Source: Pycnococcus provasolii (taxonomy: Eukaryota > Chlorophyta > Pseudoscourfieldiophyceae > Pseudoscourfieldiales). From it: a DNA stretch of 64,000 nucleotides. The number at the start of each line of letters is the position of its first letter. The first letter of the stretch is position 1. Shown piece by piece: positions 37,954-48,600 of the stretch. Below the pieces are notes generated by a model, which was not told the origin of the DNA, made no database searches, and saw only the letters and a list, made by a program, of their open reading frames with translations. Made by a program: the position numbers and the translations under genes. The stretch covers positions 124,001 through 188,000 of the forward strand of contig CP150556.1 in NCBI GenBank assembly GCA_049487715.1. Reading direction: 5' to 3'.

Positions 37954-38931
37954 CTAACCGGCGCGCGTACGAAGAGGTGGAAGCGGCGGTGCTTGGCGGG
38001 GAGGCGCGACGCCCTGCATGGGAGGCAACGCGCGCCTGGGCCTGGGAGGGGCTCCCAGGCCTCTCGACACGGATGTCTGCAACGGAACACGCCGCCGCCG
38101 CGACTCCGCAGGCACTGCGGGCGGTCTTTGCCTGCGCGCCTCCTCGAGCACGCGCGCCGTCTGCTCCTCGAAGGCACGGCGGCCTGCGCGAGCAGCCTGT
38201 CGCTCTTCAAGCGTCGGAGGAGGACGTTCAGGCACCATCCTCATACCGCCAAACGAAAAGGAGGGCAGCGCCATCGATGGCATGGTGGGTGCGCCACGAG
38301 GGAGCTGCGCCGCCTCCGCCCTCGCGCGCCACTCTCCGTCGAAGCTCGACTTTTCAGCCTCGCTTAGGCCAAGCAGTGTGTCCGTGGCACGCTCCGCACC
38401 CGTGCTCCCGTCGCGTTCGCGAACGACGTTTCGACCTCGGCTTCCTAGCGTTCGGCTCACGCCGAGCTTTTCGAATCCCGACCCGTCTCGGTACGTTCGT
38501 CTCGTCTCCGTGATTGTTTCCCCACGCGCGTCTGTGACGCCGTTGGTTGTCGACGTGTACTCGACACCGCTTGGTCCTCCGTACGAGCGGTAGCTGACGC
38601 TGCTCGACGAGAAGCCGCGCGTCGATCCTGGTGCTGCCGTCGCCGTCGTGGGCAGGTCTCTCGCGGCGTGCCTTTGAGGCACCGCCGCTCTCCTTGGTGC
38701 CCCGAATGCGCGTGCCATGACGTTGTCCATTTCTCGTTCGACGTTCGCCATATCGTTCATCATGCCGTTGACGACGGAGGCGACTGCGCCGTTGCCTGGC
38801 ATCATCATCGCAGAAGGTCCTCCGAACATGCTATGAATTCCCAAAGATTCGATGCTATGCATCCCTGGAAACTCTCCACTACCACCTCCCTGCAAGGTGT
38901 GCAACCTCCCAGGGTACCTCGACGTCGCCAT
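37954..38931 (-). CDS. Myeloid leukemia factor (MLF) family protein, 325 aa
   Basis: The central region carries the MLF signature: SSSVSYRSYGG followed by ETITETRRTYRDGSGFEKLG, then RGRNVVRERD and TLLGLSEAEKSSFDGEWRARA. Upstream is the Met/Gly-rich FGGPSAMMMPGNG segment typical of MLF N-termini. The C-terminal third is Pro/Arg-rich. MLF proteins shuttle between nucleus and cytoplasm and are linked to protein aggregates and cell-cycle control; in algae the role is unknown. ATG 38931 (MATSRYPG) is preferred over the 38979 start because the family-like region begins there. The gene ends 132 bp from the convergent orphan. Confidence 0.82.
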   Translation of the reverse strand: MATSRYPGRLHTLQGGGSGEFPGMHSIESLGIHSMFGGPSAMMMPGNGAVASVVNGMMNDMANVEREMDNVMARAFGAPRRAAVPQRHAARDLPTTATAAPGSTRGFSSSSVSYRSYGGPSGVEYTSTTNGVTDARGETITETRRTYRDGSGFEKLGVSRTLGSRGRNVVRERDGSTGAERATDTLLGLSEAEKSSFDGEWRARAEAAQLPRGAPTMPSMALPSFSFGGMRMVPERPPPTLEERQAARAGRRAFEEQTARVLEEARRQRPPAVPAESRRRRVPLQTSVSRGLGAPPRPRRALPPMQGVAPPRQAPPLPPLRTRAG

Positions 38932-39156
38932 CGCTGAGATTTCGAGAGACAAAATAATGGGACGTTTGCTACCTACCACTCACTACTTATGGCCTATGCG
39001 TATATTATATATTATATGGCGAGGAGGAGTGACGTCATGAATTCACGTACGGTAAGTACCTTGTGTATGAAAACATCACCCACAAACATCATCAGGGCAT
39101 CCACCGCCTCCTCATGTACGTATACCAATGTATGTACATAGCCTCCTCCTTCGAGA

Positions 39157-39262
39157 GGCACGAGCTTGCAGCAAGAAAGAGCTTGCACCAAGAAAGAGCT
39201 TGCAGCAAGAAAGAGCTTGCACCAAGAAAGAGCTTGCACCAAGAGGCAAGAGCTTGCACGAC
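39157..39262. repeat. 17-bp tandem array, GAGCTTGCA core
   Basis: Five to six units of GAGCTTGCASCAAGAAA (S = C or G), nearly perfect. Confidence 0.9.
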
Positions 39263-39436
39263 AAACGCACAGTCCCAAGAAACAGTCGCACGATAAACGC
39301 ACACGACAAACGCACGGTGGTGGCCGATGTTTAGTGTACAGTATGTATGTGGCATCACGTCACGTCACATTACGTCGATTCAGGTGGTCAAGACGCACTT
39401 GCTTGAGAGGTGATGAGAGCCCGGCAGCGAACTTGC

Positions 39437-39618
39437 ATTTCATGCAAAGAAACACTCGTGCAAGACGTGCAGACGTGCAAGAAACACTCGTGCAAGCTCG
39501 TGCAAGAAACACTCGTGCAAAGAACCACTCGTGCAAGCTCTTGCAAGAAACACTCGTGCAAGCTCTTGCAAAGCTCTTGCAAGCCGGTATGCAAGCCTGC
39601 AAGAGAGGTGTGCAAGGG
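39437..39618. repeat. TGCAAGAAACACTCG / TGCAAGCTC array
   Basis: Repeated CTCGTGCAAGAAACA and GCAAGCTCTTGCAA words. The TGCAAGCTC core is the exact reverse complement of the GAGCTTGCA core in the array about 180 bp upstream. Confidence 0.85.
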
Positions 39619-39774
39619 TACTGCATTTACTGTAGTTATTGACCAAGAACTACCAAAGGTATCGTAGCTGGAGTGTTCGTCTATGTATTATCAGACTGTT
39701 AAGGTTAGACCATCAGGCCGATCATCAATGATGGCCACCACGAATACCAAAGGTACACTGTAAAGTACACGCCT

Positions 39775-39860
39775 TGCACAGTTGCACACGCCTTGATTGG
39801 CACACGCCTTGAGGTTCACGACCTAGGTTCACGCCTTGATCGAGCCACACGCCTTGTCGA
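39775..39860. repeat. CACACGCCTTGA short repeat array
   Basis: Five copies of (CA)CACGCCTTG with 8-20 bp spacers. Confidence 0.8.
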
Positions 39861-40070
39861 GCATATCACACGCTCAATAGTTAATGAGTTCACTCCAACT
39901 TCTTGAGCTCAAGACGTTTCTGCTTCTGCGATGCGCAGAATTCTTCCTGGCACCTGGAGGCCTTGCGTGTTGGAGCACTTGGAGCGACTTCTTCCCAAGT
40001 TCCCAGCCTTGTCTTGTCTGCCTTGCCTTGTGTGTTCAGTTCCTCCCATTTTTATATATAAGCCGTCGAA

Positions 40071-41105
40071 ATGGAGATGTCCACAGGTGGTGGTGGTCTC
40101 TCACCCTCCTCGGGGCTCAGGCCTCTCAAAAGCTCCAAGGCGGCAGCGTCCGTGCTTTCGTGTGCGCACAATACTCCCGAAGAGTCGTTCGAACATATCA
40201 TGGACACGAGGTTCAAAAGTCACACGCAAAACCTTAAGCACCTACTGCCAAACCCGCCGCTGCAAACAAGAGAGGCGGCACTGCCCGCGTTCGCGTTCGC
40301 GACGTGGGGACAAAGGGCGACGCTCGACCCGAGCCACAGGGTCAGAGGAACGCCGCTCGCGCCACACCTACTCACGAGAGAACGATGTCCGTGGGTGCTG
40401 TCTGGTGACAACCTGCTCTCCGTCTACGCGCTCGCGAGCGCTAACGTCGTGAGAACGAGACTCACCGCCACGGAACTCGCAAACGGGCTCGGCATGTCCC
40501 CAGAAGAGACTCTGCAGCTTATCGCGGAGTACGACAACAGCGACTACCTGCTGAAGGATAACAACCTCCACAGGGCAGACCTCGCAAGGCTATTCAACGC
40601 GGGTGTCGACCCGAAGCACGAAAGCATCAACCGCGTTGGCCGCGCCGTCACCGACGCCGAGCGAGAGCAGGCGGTGAAAAATGGAACGGCGGACGCCGCC
40701 AGGCTTCGCAGAAACATCTCCAAGAGAGACAAGCACTTCGCAGTCGCCGAGTCGCTGCAGGCGACCGAGCACGCCAGCCACGCGGCGGCTCTCGCTTTCA
40801 ACGACGCGACCGACAACGTCGTGACTATCACGCAAGACGAGCTCGAGCACTGCGAGGCGCGAAGGAGCCTCGTCTTTCAGCACGCGCCAGACTTTGGTGA
40901 ACCCGTGGAAAATTTCCGATTCCAACTGCCGGAGGTGGTCAAGTCTCGCCCAGAAGGAAAGGAGGTGCTAGCATCGGCGTGTGTGAGCATACCGCTCGTT
41001 GCCGTCCCGGAGAACGCAGGTAGCGTGGTGCCATCCACGAACTACGTCAAGAAGCCGCCAAAGTGGTGGCAGGACTCGGAACGCGAAGCATACCTCACTG
41101 CAAAT

Positions 41106-41136
<31 letters not shown>

Positions 41137-42731
41137 TTCCTCCTCTGCCGCCTCACGTATTCAGCCACGCACAGCTGATCGAGGAGCAGGGGCCGGGCGA
41201 AGACGAGGAGGTGAAAGCAGGCGAGGAGCAAAGCGCACCCGCGGGCAAAGGGAAGAGAAAACCGCGAAAGCCGAAGACTGCAGAGAGGGCGCCAACGGCT
41301 GAAAACCCGCCGAAGGTGCCAGTGCCTGTTGCACTTCGCGTGTGTGTTCCATTCCCGTCGTTTGAGGTGGTATGCACGTGCCTCGACGGCGATATCGTCT
41401 CCGGATACTTCACACCATGTGCGCTGCGCCTGGCATTGTACCAGTGCGGATGCGAGACATCCGCGCGAACGCCGAGTCAGCTCGTGTATCTCTGGTCACT
41501 GTGCTCAGGGGACGATCCGCGAGATCTGCTCGACGGCGAAAGCACCTCGCTCACTGGCACGGCACTCATGGCTGCGCAGAAAAGAGCGCGCGTGCCTAAG
41601 GGCCCGGTTTCGTACACCAGTCTATGGCGAATTCTTGGCCGAGTGGAATCGCATGTCGACGACCAAAATGCAATTAACGAGGCCGTCGCACGGAGAAATA
41701 CCTGGGAGCGTACGGCGCGTGACGCAATCACGTCGTTCGAAGGCCGTCAAGCCACCAGCGAGGATCTACTGAAGCACCTTGTTTTCCGTCCTAACATGGA
41801 ATTCGACGCGAGGCAGCAGGCGACGAGCGTGACTACCTCGATGCAAACGCTCAGGCGTTACTCGGTCAGCACCGATGCGCACCCACTGTTCGCGAATCCG
41901 ATCGTACTTCGCATAGTTTCATGCTTCAATCGCCGACGCCGTGCACTTGAGAAGATTTTCCGCGCATTCGACAGGGAACTTGAGGGGCACGTTGACCGCG
42001 CTGATGCGTTGTGGGCACTAAAAACGGCACTTGCACACGTCGACGTGCGTCATAAGGGAACGCGTTATCCACCAGAGGAGTTCGCGTCGGGACGCGGAAA
42101 AGCAAGCGTCTCGCAAAGCACGCTGCCAGCAAAGTGTGAGCACTACCTCGACGCCAAGCCGAGTGCTGCAGCAAAGCTCGACCGACGCGGAATGACGCTC
42201 TCCGAGGGTTATCCGGCTGATTCGGCACCGGCCGTAGATGCTCCAGGTCGCGCTCGCTTCCCACGCGTCAGCTTCCGTGAGCTAGTGCGAGACGCGAGCC
42301 CGTTGCTGGCAGATATGGAGGATGAAAAGGTTGTTGCATATGGCATCCACAGCACTGACGACTCGAACGATTCAGACTGCCTCGCTTGTCTCAGTGAGCT
42401 TGCGCACGCGCTGTATCACGACACGTATCTGCGGTGGCGGCATGAGCTTGACGCTGCGGCTGCGGGCAACAGTCCTTCAGGCATGCCGCGTGCTAAGCCA
42501 TGGGTGGAGGTGGGATCGGTGGGTGTGCTGCAGCCCTGGCACATAGCAGATGCGTTCAATGAGATTGCGCCGGAGACGCAGACTGCGGACTCTCCTGAGA
42601 GTGTAGAACTCAGCAGAGAAGACTGCCTGTGGATCCTCGAGAATTTCCGAGGATCAGGTGATGCGTGCGTGGACTGGCCCAGATTTGTTTACTTTATCGC
42701 AGAGGCTTGTGATCGTGAATTTGCCATGTGA
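40071..42731 (+). CDS. Large hypothetical protein, 886 aa
   Basis: I do not recognise the family. Visible features are a helical N-terminal half (about 110-290), a Pro run at about 345-360, a Lys/Arg-Pro patch (KGKRKPRKPKTAER) at about 390-410, and a C-terminal half with an EF-hand-like helix pair (ALEKIFRAFDRELEGHVDRADALWALKT, about 630-655). The loop there lacks most calcium ligands. The protein ends with SREDCLWILENF...CVDWPRFVYFI, another EF-hand-like layout. It resembles algal axonemal or cytoskeletal proteins in style, but that is only a guess. A TATA-like word sits too close to the ATG, so the start may be downstream (for example the Met at about 40200). Confidence 0.6.
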
Positions 42732-42886
42732 CGCAATGCCTTGCTGAGCAGGAGATCGCGTTGGGATAAGCACCTTCGTAACCTTACTACTTCACATTGA
42801 AATTTTAGGAAAACGTCTCAGTCCTTCACATTTTCGTCAATACATTTTAAATTAGAAAAAAAGAAATTTACAAATAATCCCAACAC

Positions 42887-45651
42887 CTACCTTGCCTGAA
42901 TACAGAGAATGTAATCCTCGGGACCCAGAGTGACAATTTTGTTTGGATTGGGGGCAAGCTCTACCTCAACATTTCTACCTTCGTTGTTCACGTAGCCAAT
43001 CGCAATAGTGCGATTTTGCGAATTGTCAACTCGAGTGCTGATCGTTCTGAAAGGCAATGTTTCCTCGTGGTTCTCCTTTATGTACATGGAAGCCGGATGC
43101 AGACATATTTGCGACTTGCCATCTCCTCTCGTTATCTGATTGAGGGCAAGGTTGACCTCGCTACTCGCCACGGATTGCACGATGGTCCCCGATACAATTT
43201 CGTCAATAAGCAACGTCTGCACCGCAGCGCGTGAGCCCAGACTGTGAATTTCGTCAGATCCGGACCTCCCAAAGCGAATCGCACCACGCAGGTTGGCATT
43301 GTTGATGAGGTCTTGTGTGCGGGCGTTCGAAATACCTGCAAGCACGTTTGGACGTTTAGATTTGTACGGCAAGTCGCTTGCGACAAGCAAACTCGAGAGA
43401 ATCTTGGCGTCCTGATCACTGCCGCCCTTTGCGTCGGAAAGGAAAATAAGCGCGTCCGCATCGAGGGCTCCCCCCTTGACAAGATCCGCTGCATTCAGTG
43501 GGGAGCCAGGCACACACTCCAGATTCAGTTTTTTTGTCGTAATGTAGCTTGCATTTTTTTGTGCCTCCACCATCCTCTGTGCAGACGCATCCTCCGTAAT
43601 GATCGAAAGCTTAGAACCTCGATTTGCACATTCGCTCCAACCCCTTATGTATCCAGAGCTAACCTCGTTGTTCCATCCAATCATTACGTGCTTTGATTTC
43701 TGCATTTTCTTCAGTGGATTGTACCGCGAGAAGGGTTCGGGAGGCACTTCACTTCCACTCTTACGAATCTTTCGAATCATCCTCTTGTTCAACTTCATGA
43801 ATGCAGTTTCCGAATCAGCAATGCCAACCATGAAGTCTTTCTTGCCAATGACATAGTTATCGTCAGGAGGCATAATCACCTTCTCATCTTTTCCATGTAC
43901 TCCTCCTGGGTTGACACCGACGAGGTAGGCTTCATCAAAGCACTCTCGAGCATCCCCAAATCGAAGTCCCTCCAGCTCAGGAAACCCGAGCACGTAAAAT
44001 TCCGGCGAATCGTCACACTGTGTAAGCAGCGTTCCTAATGACAAAGCCAGCCCTTCCTGATATGCGCACTGCGCGAGCAGTCGGCCAATGGAGTACGAAC
44101 CGTACACCTCGCGCGGCTCAGGGCAATTATTCGTTCCGTCTAATTCGGTACCCTTTTTCAGGGCCTTCAACGCGAGTTTGACGAGATCTGGAACAAAGAT
44201 TCCGTCACCGTCGGTATCCTCGCCGACGTCATTGGAGCTCATCTGCACAACAATATCCTGAGAGTTGTTGAGAGCGACGAAAGATGCCGCCTTCATGGCT
44301 TCCTTCATCGTCTGCGAGCCCATGTCGTCGTAGTTAGCTTCCCGGAAATCGTGCAGGAGGACGACTTTTTTGGCGCGATGCAACCCCACGCGCCTCTGGT
44401 CACCGAGGTCATACGGCGTGCCCGTTCTTATGATGATGTCTCTCAGCACGTCGTTGTCGTCAAACTCGCCCTCAATCTCCGCTCGCACCTCCTCGCGATC
44501 TCTCTCCGTGAGCACGACGATCGGCGCCGGGATCTCGTCCTTGCGGCCTTCGGCTCGTGCGATAGCCATCTGCCTGAGCAGCGGCATTGCATTGTCGTTC
44601 CATCCGACGATGACTGTGTGTCCCTGCGCGAGCACGCGGAAGTTGCCCGTCTTGACGCTCTCCACCTTGCCAGAAATTTCGTCGCTGACAAAGCCAAGAA
44701 GGATGGCAAAAGTGAGAATGCCGCACATGAAAAGCGTGTTGGCAACAAACGACGCGACGGCTGTCTCCTCGCTCGTCACGTCCGCGCCGCACACATTGTT
44801 CAGCCACGAGTAGGTCTTGAAGATTGCGGTACCTAGCGTCGTGTCTGGCACCGCGACACGGTAGAGCGTCGCCCCAATCGCCACGGCTGGCACGAAGACG
44901 GAAAAGAGCGCGGCAATCTTTATGGGCAGCGGCTGCATGAACAGAGACTGTATAAGGTAGCCCATCCTATCGTTGAGATCGACTTTCACGTCCTCCCCCA
45001 CGAAGTTACCAGAGCTCATGCCATCACTGAGCCAAGCACCGGCGGGCAGCACTTTCACCTTTCGTTCTGACTGCTGCGCTGCTGCTGCTGCTGCACCGCA
45101 TTGTTTTCTTCTTGTTTTGGTGGTGGTGGTGGTGGTGGTGTCGGCTTCACCGCCGACGCGGAGGCCACTGGAGTGACAGGAGCGGCTTGCCTTGACGTGG
45201 GTGTTCGGTTGAGCACAAGGTATGCGCCTCCGCTTACAGCGGCGCCAGCGGCAAGCGACACCGCCGCGTGCATAAGCAGTCCATCCCTTTTCTTTGGCAA
45301 GGCGCTCGGCGGCGGAGTTGAAACAAGCTTTTTATTTTGTGTCGTCGTATCTTTTGCGTCGCCGTCGTCGTCGTCGTCTTTAGCACTCGCGTGGCACGAG
45401 ACTGCTCTTCTCGTGCAGAGTGTACGTAGTTGCGGCAGTCCCACGACGACGGCACTGCCATAGCCAGCAAAGCTGCAGCCAGTTTTGCTGTGTTGTTGTT
45501 GTTGTTGTTGTTGTTGCAGAACGGGTGTCGTCGTCCACTGCTGATGAGCTTTGAAACGACGACGCCAACTCAAACCAGCAGTGGCCGTGGAGTGACGCAG
45601 TGATCGATCGGTGACTCCTCCTACTGGTCGTTGAGGTCTGTTAACCATCAC
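42887..45651 (-). CDS. CASTOR/POLLUX-family ion channel with organelle-targeting N-terminus, 910 aa
   Basis: I propose complement(join(42887..45026,45059..45651)), with a 32-nt GT-AG intron. Exon 1 has a basic, Ser/Thr/Gln-rich presequence-like start (MMVNRPQRPVGG...), a poly-Gln run and a possible helix (about 123-147). Exon 2 has helices at about 233-255 and 289-310, then the RCK-like nucleotide-binding fold (HTVIVGWNDNAMPLLRQM) and a second one (KHVMIGWNNEVSSGYIRGW). This order marks the CASTOR/POLLUX/DMI1 family, including the plastid-envelope PEC1/PEC2 members. They conduct cations; the plant nuclear members support calcium oscillations. The pore-region sequence differs from the ADSGNHA filter that I know of, so selectivity is open. 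Confidence 0.82.
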
Positions 45652-46743
45652 GTACGAGAATCGCTCGCTTACGACTTGCCAAATACCTCCGTTAAGATAA
45701 CCCCCACGTGTAGCAAGAGTTATGAATGATGCGACCGCACCAAATCAACCCAAGGAAGTCTCCCTTAAGTAGAGCCCCCGTTAAGAAACACACCAACCAA
45801 CCCACGTGGATGCGATGCGAGTGCGAATATGTGAATGCGAATATGCGAATACGAATACGAGTGGGATGGGAACGGCCAAACCAAACCTAACCGGTTCCTC
45901 GACCTCGAGATAGAGCTGCCATGGACGAGTATTATTTACTGTTGTATTAGGATACCAGGCCACCCAATGGTGATTGATTGCTAAGAACTACTGTATGATG
46001 GGGGATGATCCGTAGTTATGATGGCCGTGATGTGATGGCCGCCGCGATGGCCGCCAAGACACCCGACCCCCGCGGTAACCCTAACCCTAACCCTAACCCT
46101 AACCCTAACCCTAACCCTAACCCTAACCCTAACGTGGTACATACCATTCGTATCCATAAAATTATCATAGTGGTAGTACGAAATCCTGAAAGTGAATTTG
46201 GGTTGCGCAAGCTGCTTGCTTGCTTGATTGGTAAGAACTATTGATGGAGGGAGGGAGGGATGGCAACGTTACCCTACCCGGGTAGGCAACGCGATTTCGC
46301 AGGCAACGTTATGCAACGGCATAGGCATGCCGAATCCATAATGCGCGCCAATAAAAAGAATACCACTAAGTACCAACTAAAAAGTAGAAACAATTGTGAC
46401 AAACCTACCAGTTACCCGTATTAATACAACTACCCGTAGCCCGTACAACGACCCGGTCGAAAGATTGAAAATCGTACGATAGTTCTTACAGTAAAATTAA
46501 AGTTTTACATCTCGACGTCGAAGTTCCCTTGCAATCAGATCAGATTGATCAGAGACGCTTTGCAAGCAGATCAGAGACCAACCTCCGTCCGACAACCCGA
46601 CTTGCACGCACGCACAACAGACGCACGCCTGGAAGGGGTCCACCACGGCCATCACATCACGCGAATAGGAGCCATCAATCACTCACTTGCACGCACGAAC
46701 GCACGGCTTACAAGTGTTGATCCCTTGTTGATTAAGTAGGACT
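45652..46743. other. Divergent intergenic gap with CCCTAA array
   Basis: It contains one perfect CCCTAA array (46076-46134). It also has scattered GGTAGGCAACG and ACTACCCGTA words between 46260 and 46460. No gene is seen. Confidence 0.5.
46076..46134. repeat. Interstitial CCCTAA repeat, nine to ten perfect units
   Basis: Uninterrupted TAACCC hexamers, the most perfect block in the window, between the divergent channel and SAM-armadillo genes. Confidence 0.97.
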
Positions 46744-48600
46744 ATGCTGCCCGCCTCACTCAGGCCGGGTACGTCTCCATCCTTAAGGGGGTCGCCGGAA
46801 GCCTCGAAAGACGTGCTACTATACAGAACACTGCAAGCCGCGCGACTCGAACAGTACGCGTACGCGCTCGCACAAGTCTCCATTAAAACCGTAAAGGACT
46901 TGCAGGACGCCTCGGACGACATCCTTAACGCGGTCGGACTCACAGACTTCGAGAAGAAAAGACTCAGACAAAAACTGAAAACTTCGCAACAAAGAAAAAA
47001 CGACGACGACGGCGGCGGCGGCGGCGGCGACCACCCAAACAGAAACGCAAACACGGAAAGGCCCGCGACGACGCTGCCCAAACTCGTGTCGTCGGAGTCC
47101 TTCACCGTGCGGAGGGGGGCTAACGCAAGGAATAACTTCAAAGCGAGACAGGCATTCCAGCGCGCGGCGTACGCTTCGAGGCACGCACTAGGTCTCGTGC
47201 ACCTCACGCACGGTGAGAGAACGAGGCGCGCGGACGCATTGGACGGGCACCACGAAGAGACAGGTTGCGACGAAAAAAGAAACGCGCTCAGCACCATCGA
47301 CAAGTCGGAGGCCAGCGGCGCCGCTGAGGCGCTCGTCGCAACCATGAAGAGGTACTCCGAACAGGCACCGGTGCAAGAGCGGGCCTTGTTTGCAATGGTG
47401 AACTTGAGCTCGAACCGTGCGGACATGAAGACGCGACTCTGCGCGTGCGGCGCAGCGGACGGCGTCGTCGTTGCTATGCGGCGCCACAGCGAACGCAAGG
47501 TATTGCAGGAGGCGGCGTGCCACGTGCTCGCAAATCTCTCCGAGGGTAGCAAGACTGCTAACAACAACAGAAAGCGCGTTGGCGCAGCTGGTGGCGTGGA
47601 TGTGGCCGCGGTCGCGCTCAGGAAACATGGCGACAACGCGAAAGTCAGCGAGTGGGCGTGCCGGGCGCTGTGCAAGATGTGTCTCTTCGTGCAAAATCAG
47701 GGGCGTGCTGGAGCTGCTGGCGCGGTAGAGATTGTCATCGTGTCAATGCGTCGGCACGAGCGCGTCGCGGAGGTGCAGGATGCTGCGTGCTGGGCGCTCG
47801 GGGTGATGGCGAACGACGATGGGAATAGAGTCAGAGCTAACGCAGCTGGCGCCATCGACTTGGTCATTAATGCAATGAAAATGCACGGCGGCCACGCGGG
47901 TGTGCAAGAGGAGGCCAGCTGGGCGTTGCGTTGCTTGTGCAAGGACAATGCGAGTAGAACACGTGCGGGCGCGCGCGGCGCGGTCGAGGCGATTGTTGCC
48001 GCGATGCGATCGTTCGGGGATCATCAGGGTGTGCAGGAGGAGACTTGCTGGGCTTTGTACGAGCTTGCTGCGCACCATTCGGACAACGAGGCACGCGCGC
48101 GAGAGGCGAAGGGTGTCGACGCCGTGGTGGAGGCTATGGCACGACACCCTGAGATCGCGAGCTTGATGGAGGCTGCGTGCGCCGCGATGGTTAGTTTGTC
48201 GAATGACGCCAAGATGCGCATTCGCATCGGCACGAAGGGCGGCGTGAAGTCGATCGCCGATGCGATGGTTTTGTTTGCCGAGGAGCCTTCGTTGATGGAG
48301 CAGGCGTGCCGTGCGATGCGCCACCTATCGTTCGAGGACAAGAACAGGGCTCTCGCGGGAGAGGCTGGAGCCGTGGAATCTTGCGTTGCGGCGATGGACC
48401 GGTACATCAACACGGAGCACGTGAAGGTTCACGAGCAAGCATCCCGCGCACTTTTGAACCTGTGTACGAATAGCAGCGCGAACAAGGCGCGCGCGCGTGC
48501 CGCCGGCGCGATTGACGCCGCCTTCAAGGGCAAGGGTAGCGCAAGTAGCGCGGCTGTCAGGAAGAAGAGCAAGACGGGCACGAGCACCTTTGTAAACTAA
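46744..48600 (+). CDS. SAM-like domain plus armadillo-repeat protein, 618 aa
   Basis: Residues about 25-80 look like a SAM domain (LLYRTLQAARLEQYAYAL...TVKDLQDASDDILNAVGL...KKRLRQKL). An Asp/Gly linker follows. From about 180 to 605 there are roughly nine armadillo repeats of about 42 residues, seen as GAAGAVEIVIVSMRRH...VQDAACWALGVMA and GARGAVEAIVAAMRSF...VQEETCWALYELA. Such repeats form a superhelical binding groove, and SAM domains often oligomerise, so a scaffold role is likely. The C-terminus is Lys/Ser-rich. The first ATG fits. The repeats are regular and uninterrupted, with no intron. Confidence 0.82.
   Translation: MLPASLRPGTSPSLRGSPEASKDVLLYRTLQAARLEQYAYALAQVSIKTVKDLQDASDDILNAVGLTDFEKKRLRQKLKTSQQRKNDDDGGGGGGDHPNRNANTERPATTLPKLVSSESFTVRRGANARNNFKARQAFQRAAYASRHALGLVHLTHGERTRRADALDGHHEETGCDEKRNALSTIDKSEASGAAEALVATMKRYSEQAPVQERALFAMVNLSSNRADMKTRLCACGAADGVVVAMRRHSERKVLQEAACHVLANLSEGSKTANNNRKRVGAAGGVDVAAVALRKHGDNAKVSEWACRALCKMCLFVQNQGRAGAAGAVEIVIVSMRRHERVAEVQDAACWALGVMANDDGNRVRANAAGAIDLVINAMKMHGGHAGVQEEASWALRCLCKDNASRTRAGARGAVEAIVAAMRSFGDHQGVQEETCWALYELAAHHSDNEARAREAKGVDAVVEAMARHPEIASLMEAACAAMVSLSNDAKMRIRIGTKGGVKSIADAMVLFAEEPSLMEQACRAMRHLSFEDKNRALAGEAGAVESCVAAMDRYINTEHVKVHEQASRALLNLCTNSSANKARARAAGAIDAAFKGKGSASSAAVRKKSKTGTSTFVN

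Larger units (their letters stand above)
38932..40070. other. Divergent intergenic gap with repeat arrays
   Basis: It contains three short-repeat arrays, listed separately, two of which are mutually inverted. All frames crossing them are repeat-encoded. A TATATATAA stands at 40054-40062, 9 bp before the annotated ATG of the next gene. Confidence 0.6.

Noticed and set aside
39157-39618. CRISPR-like array
   Set aside because: Units are contiguous 15-17 bp repeats without unique spacers, and the DNA is eukaryotic.
40054-40062. TATA box for the 40071 gene
   Set aside because: Only 9 bp before the annotated ATG, too close unless the true start is further downstream.
46076-46134. Chromosome end
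   Set aside because: Telomere-like arrays are short, in both orientations, and flanked by genes on both sides.
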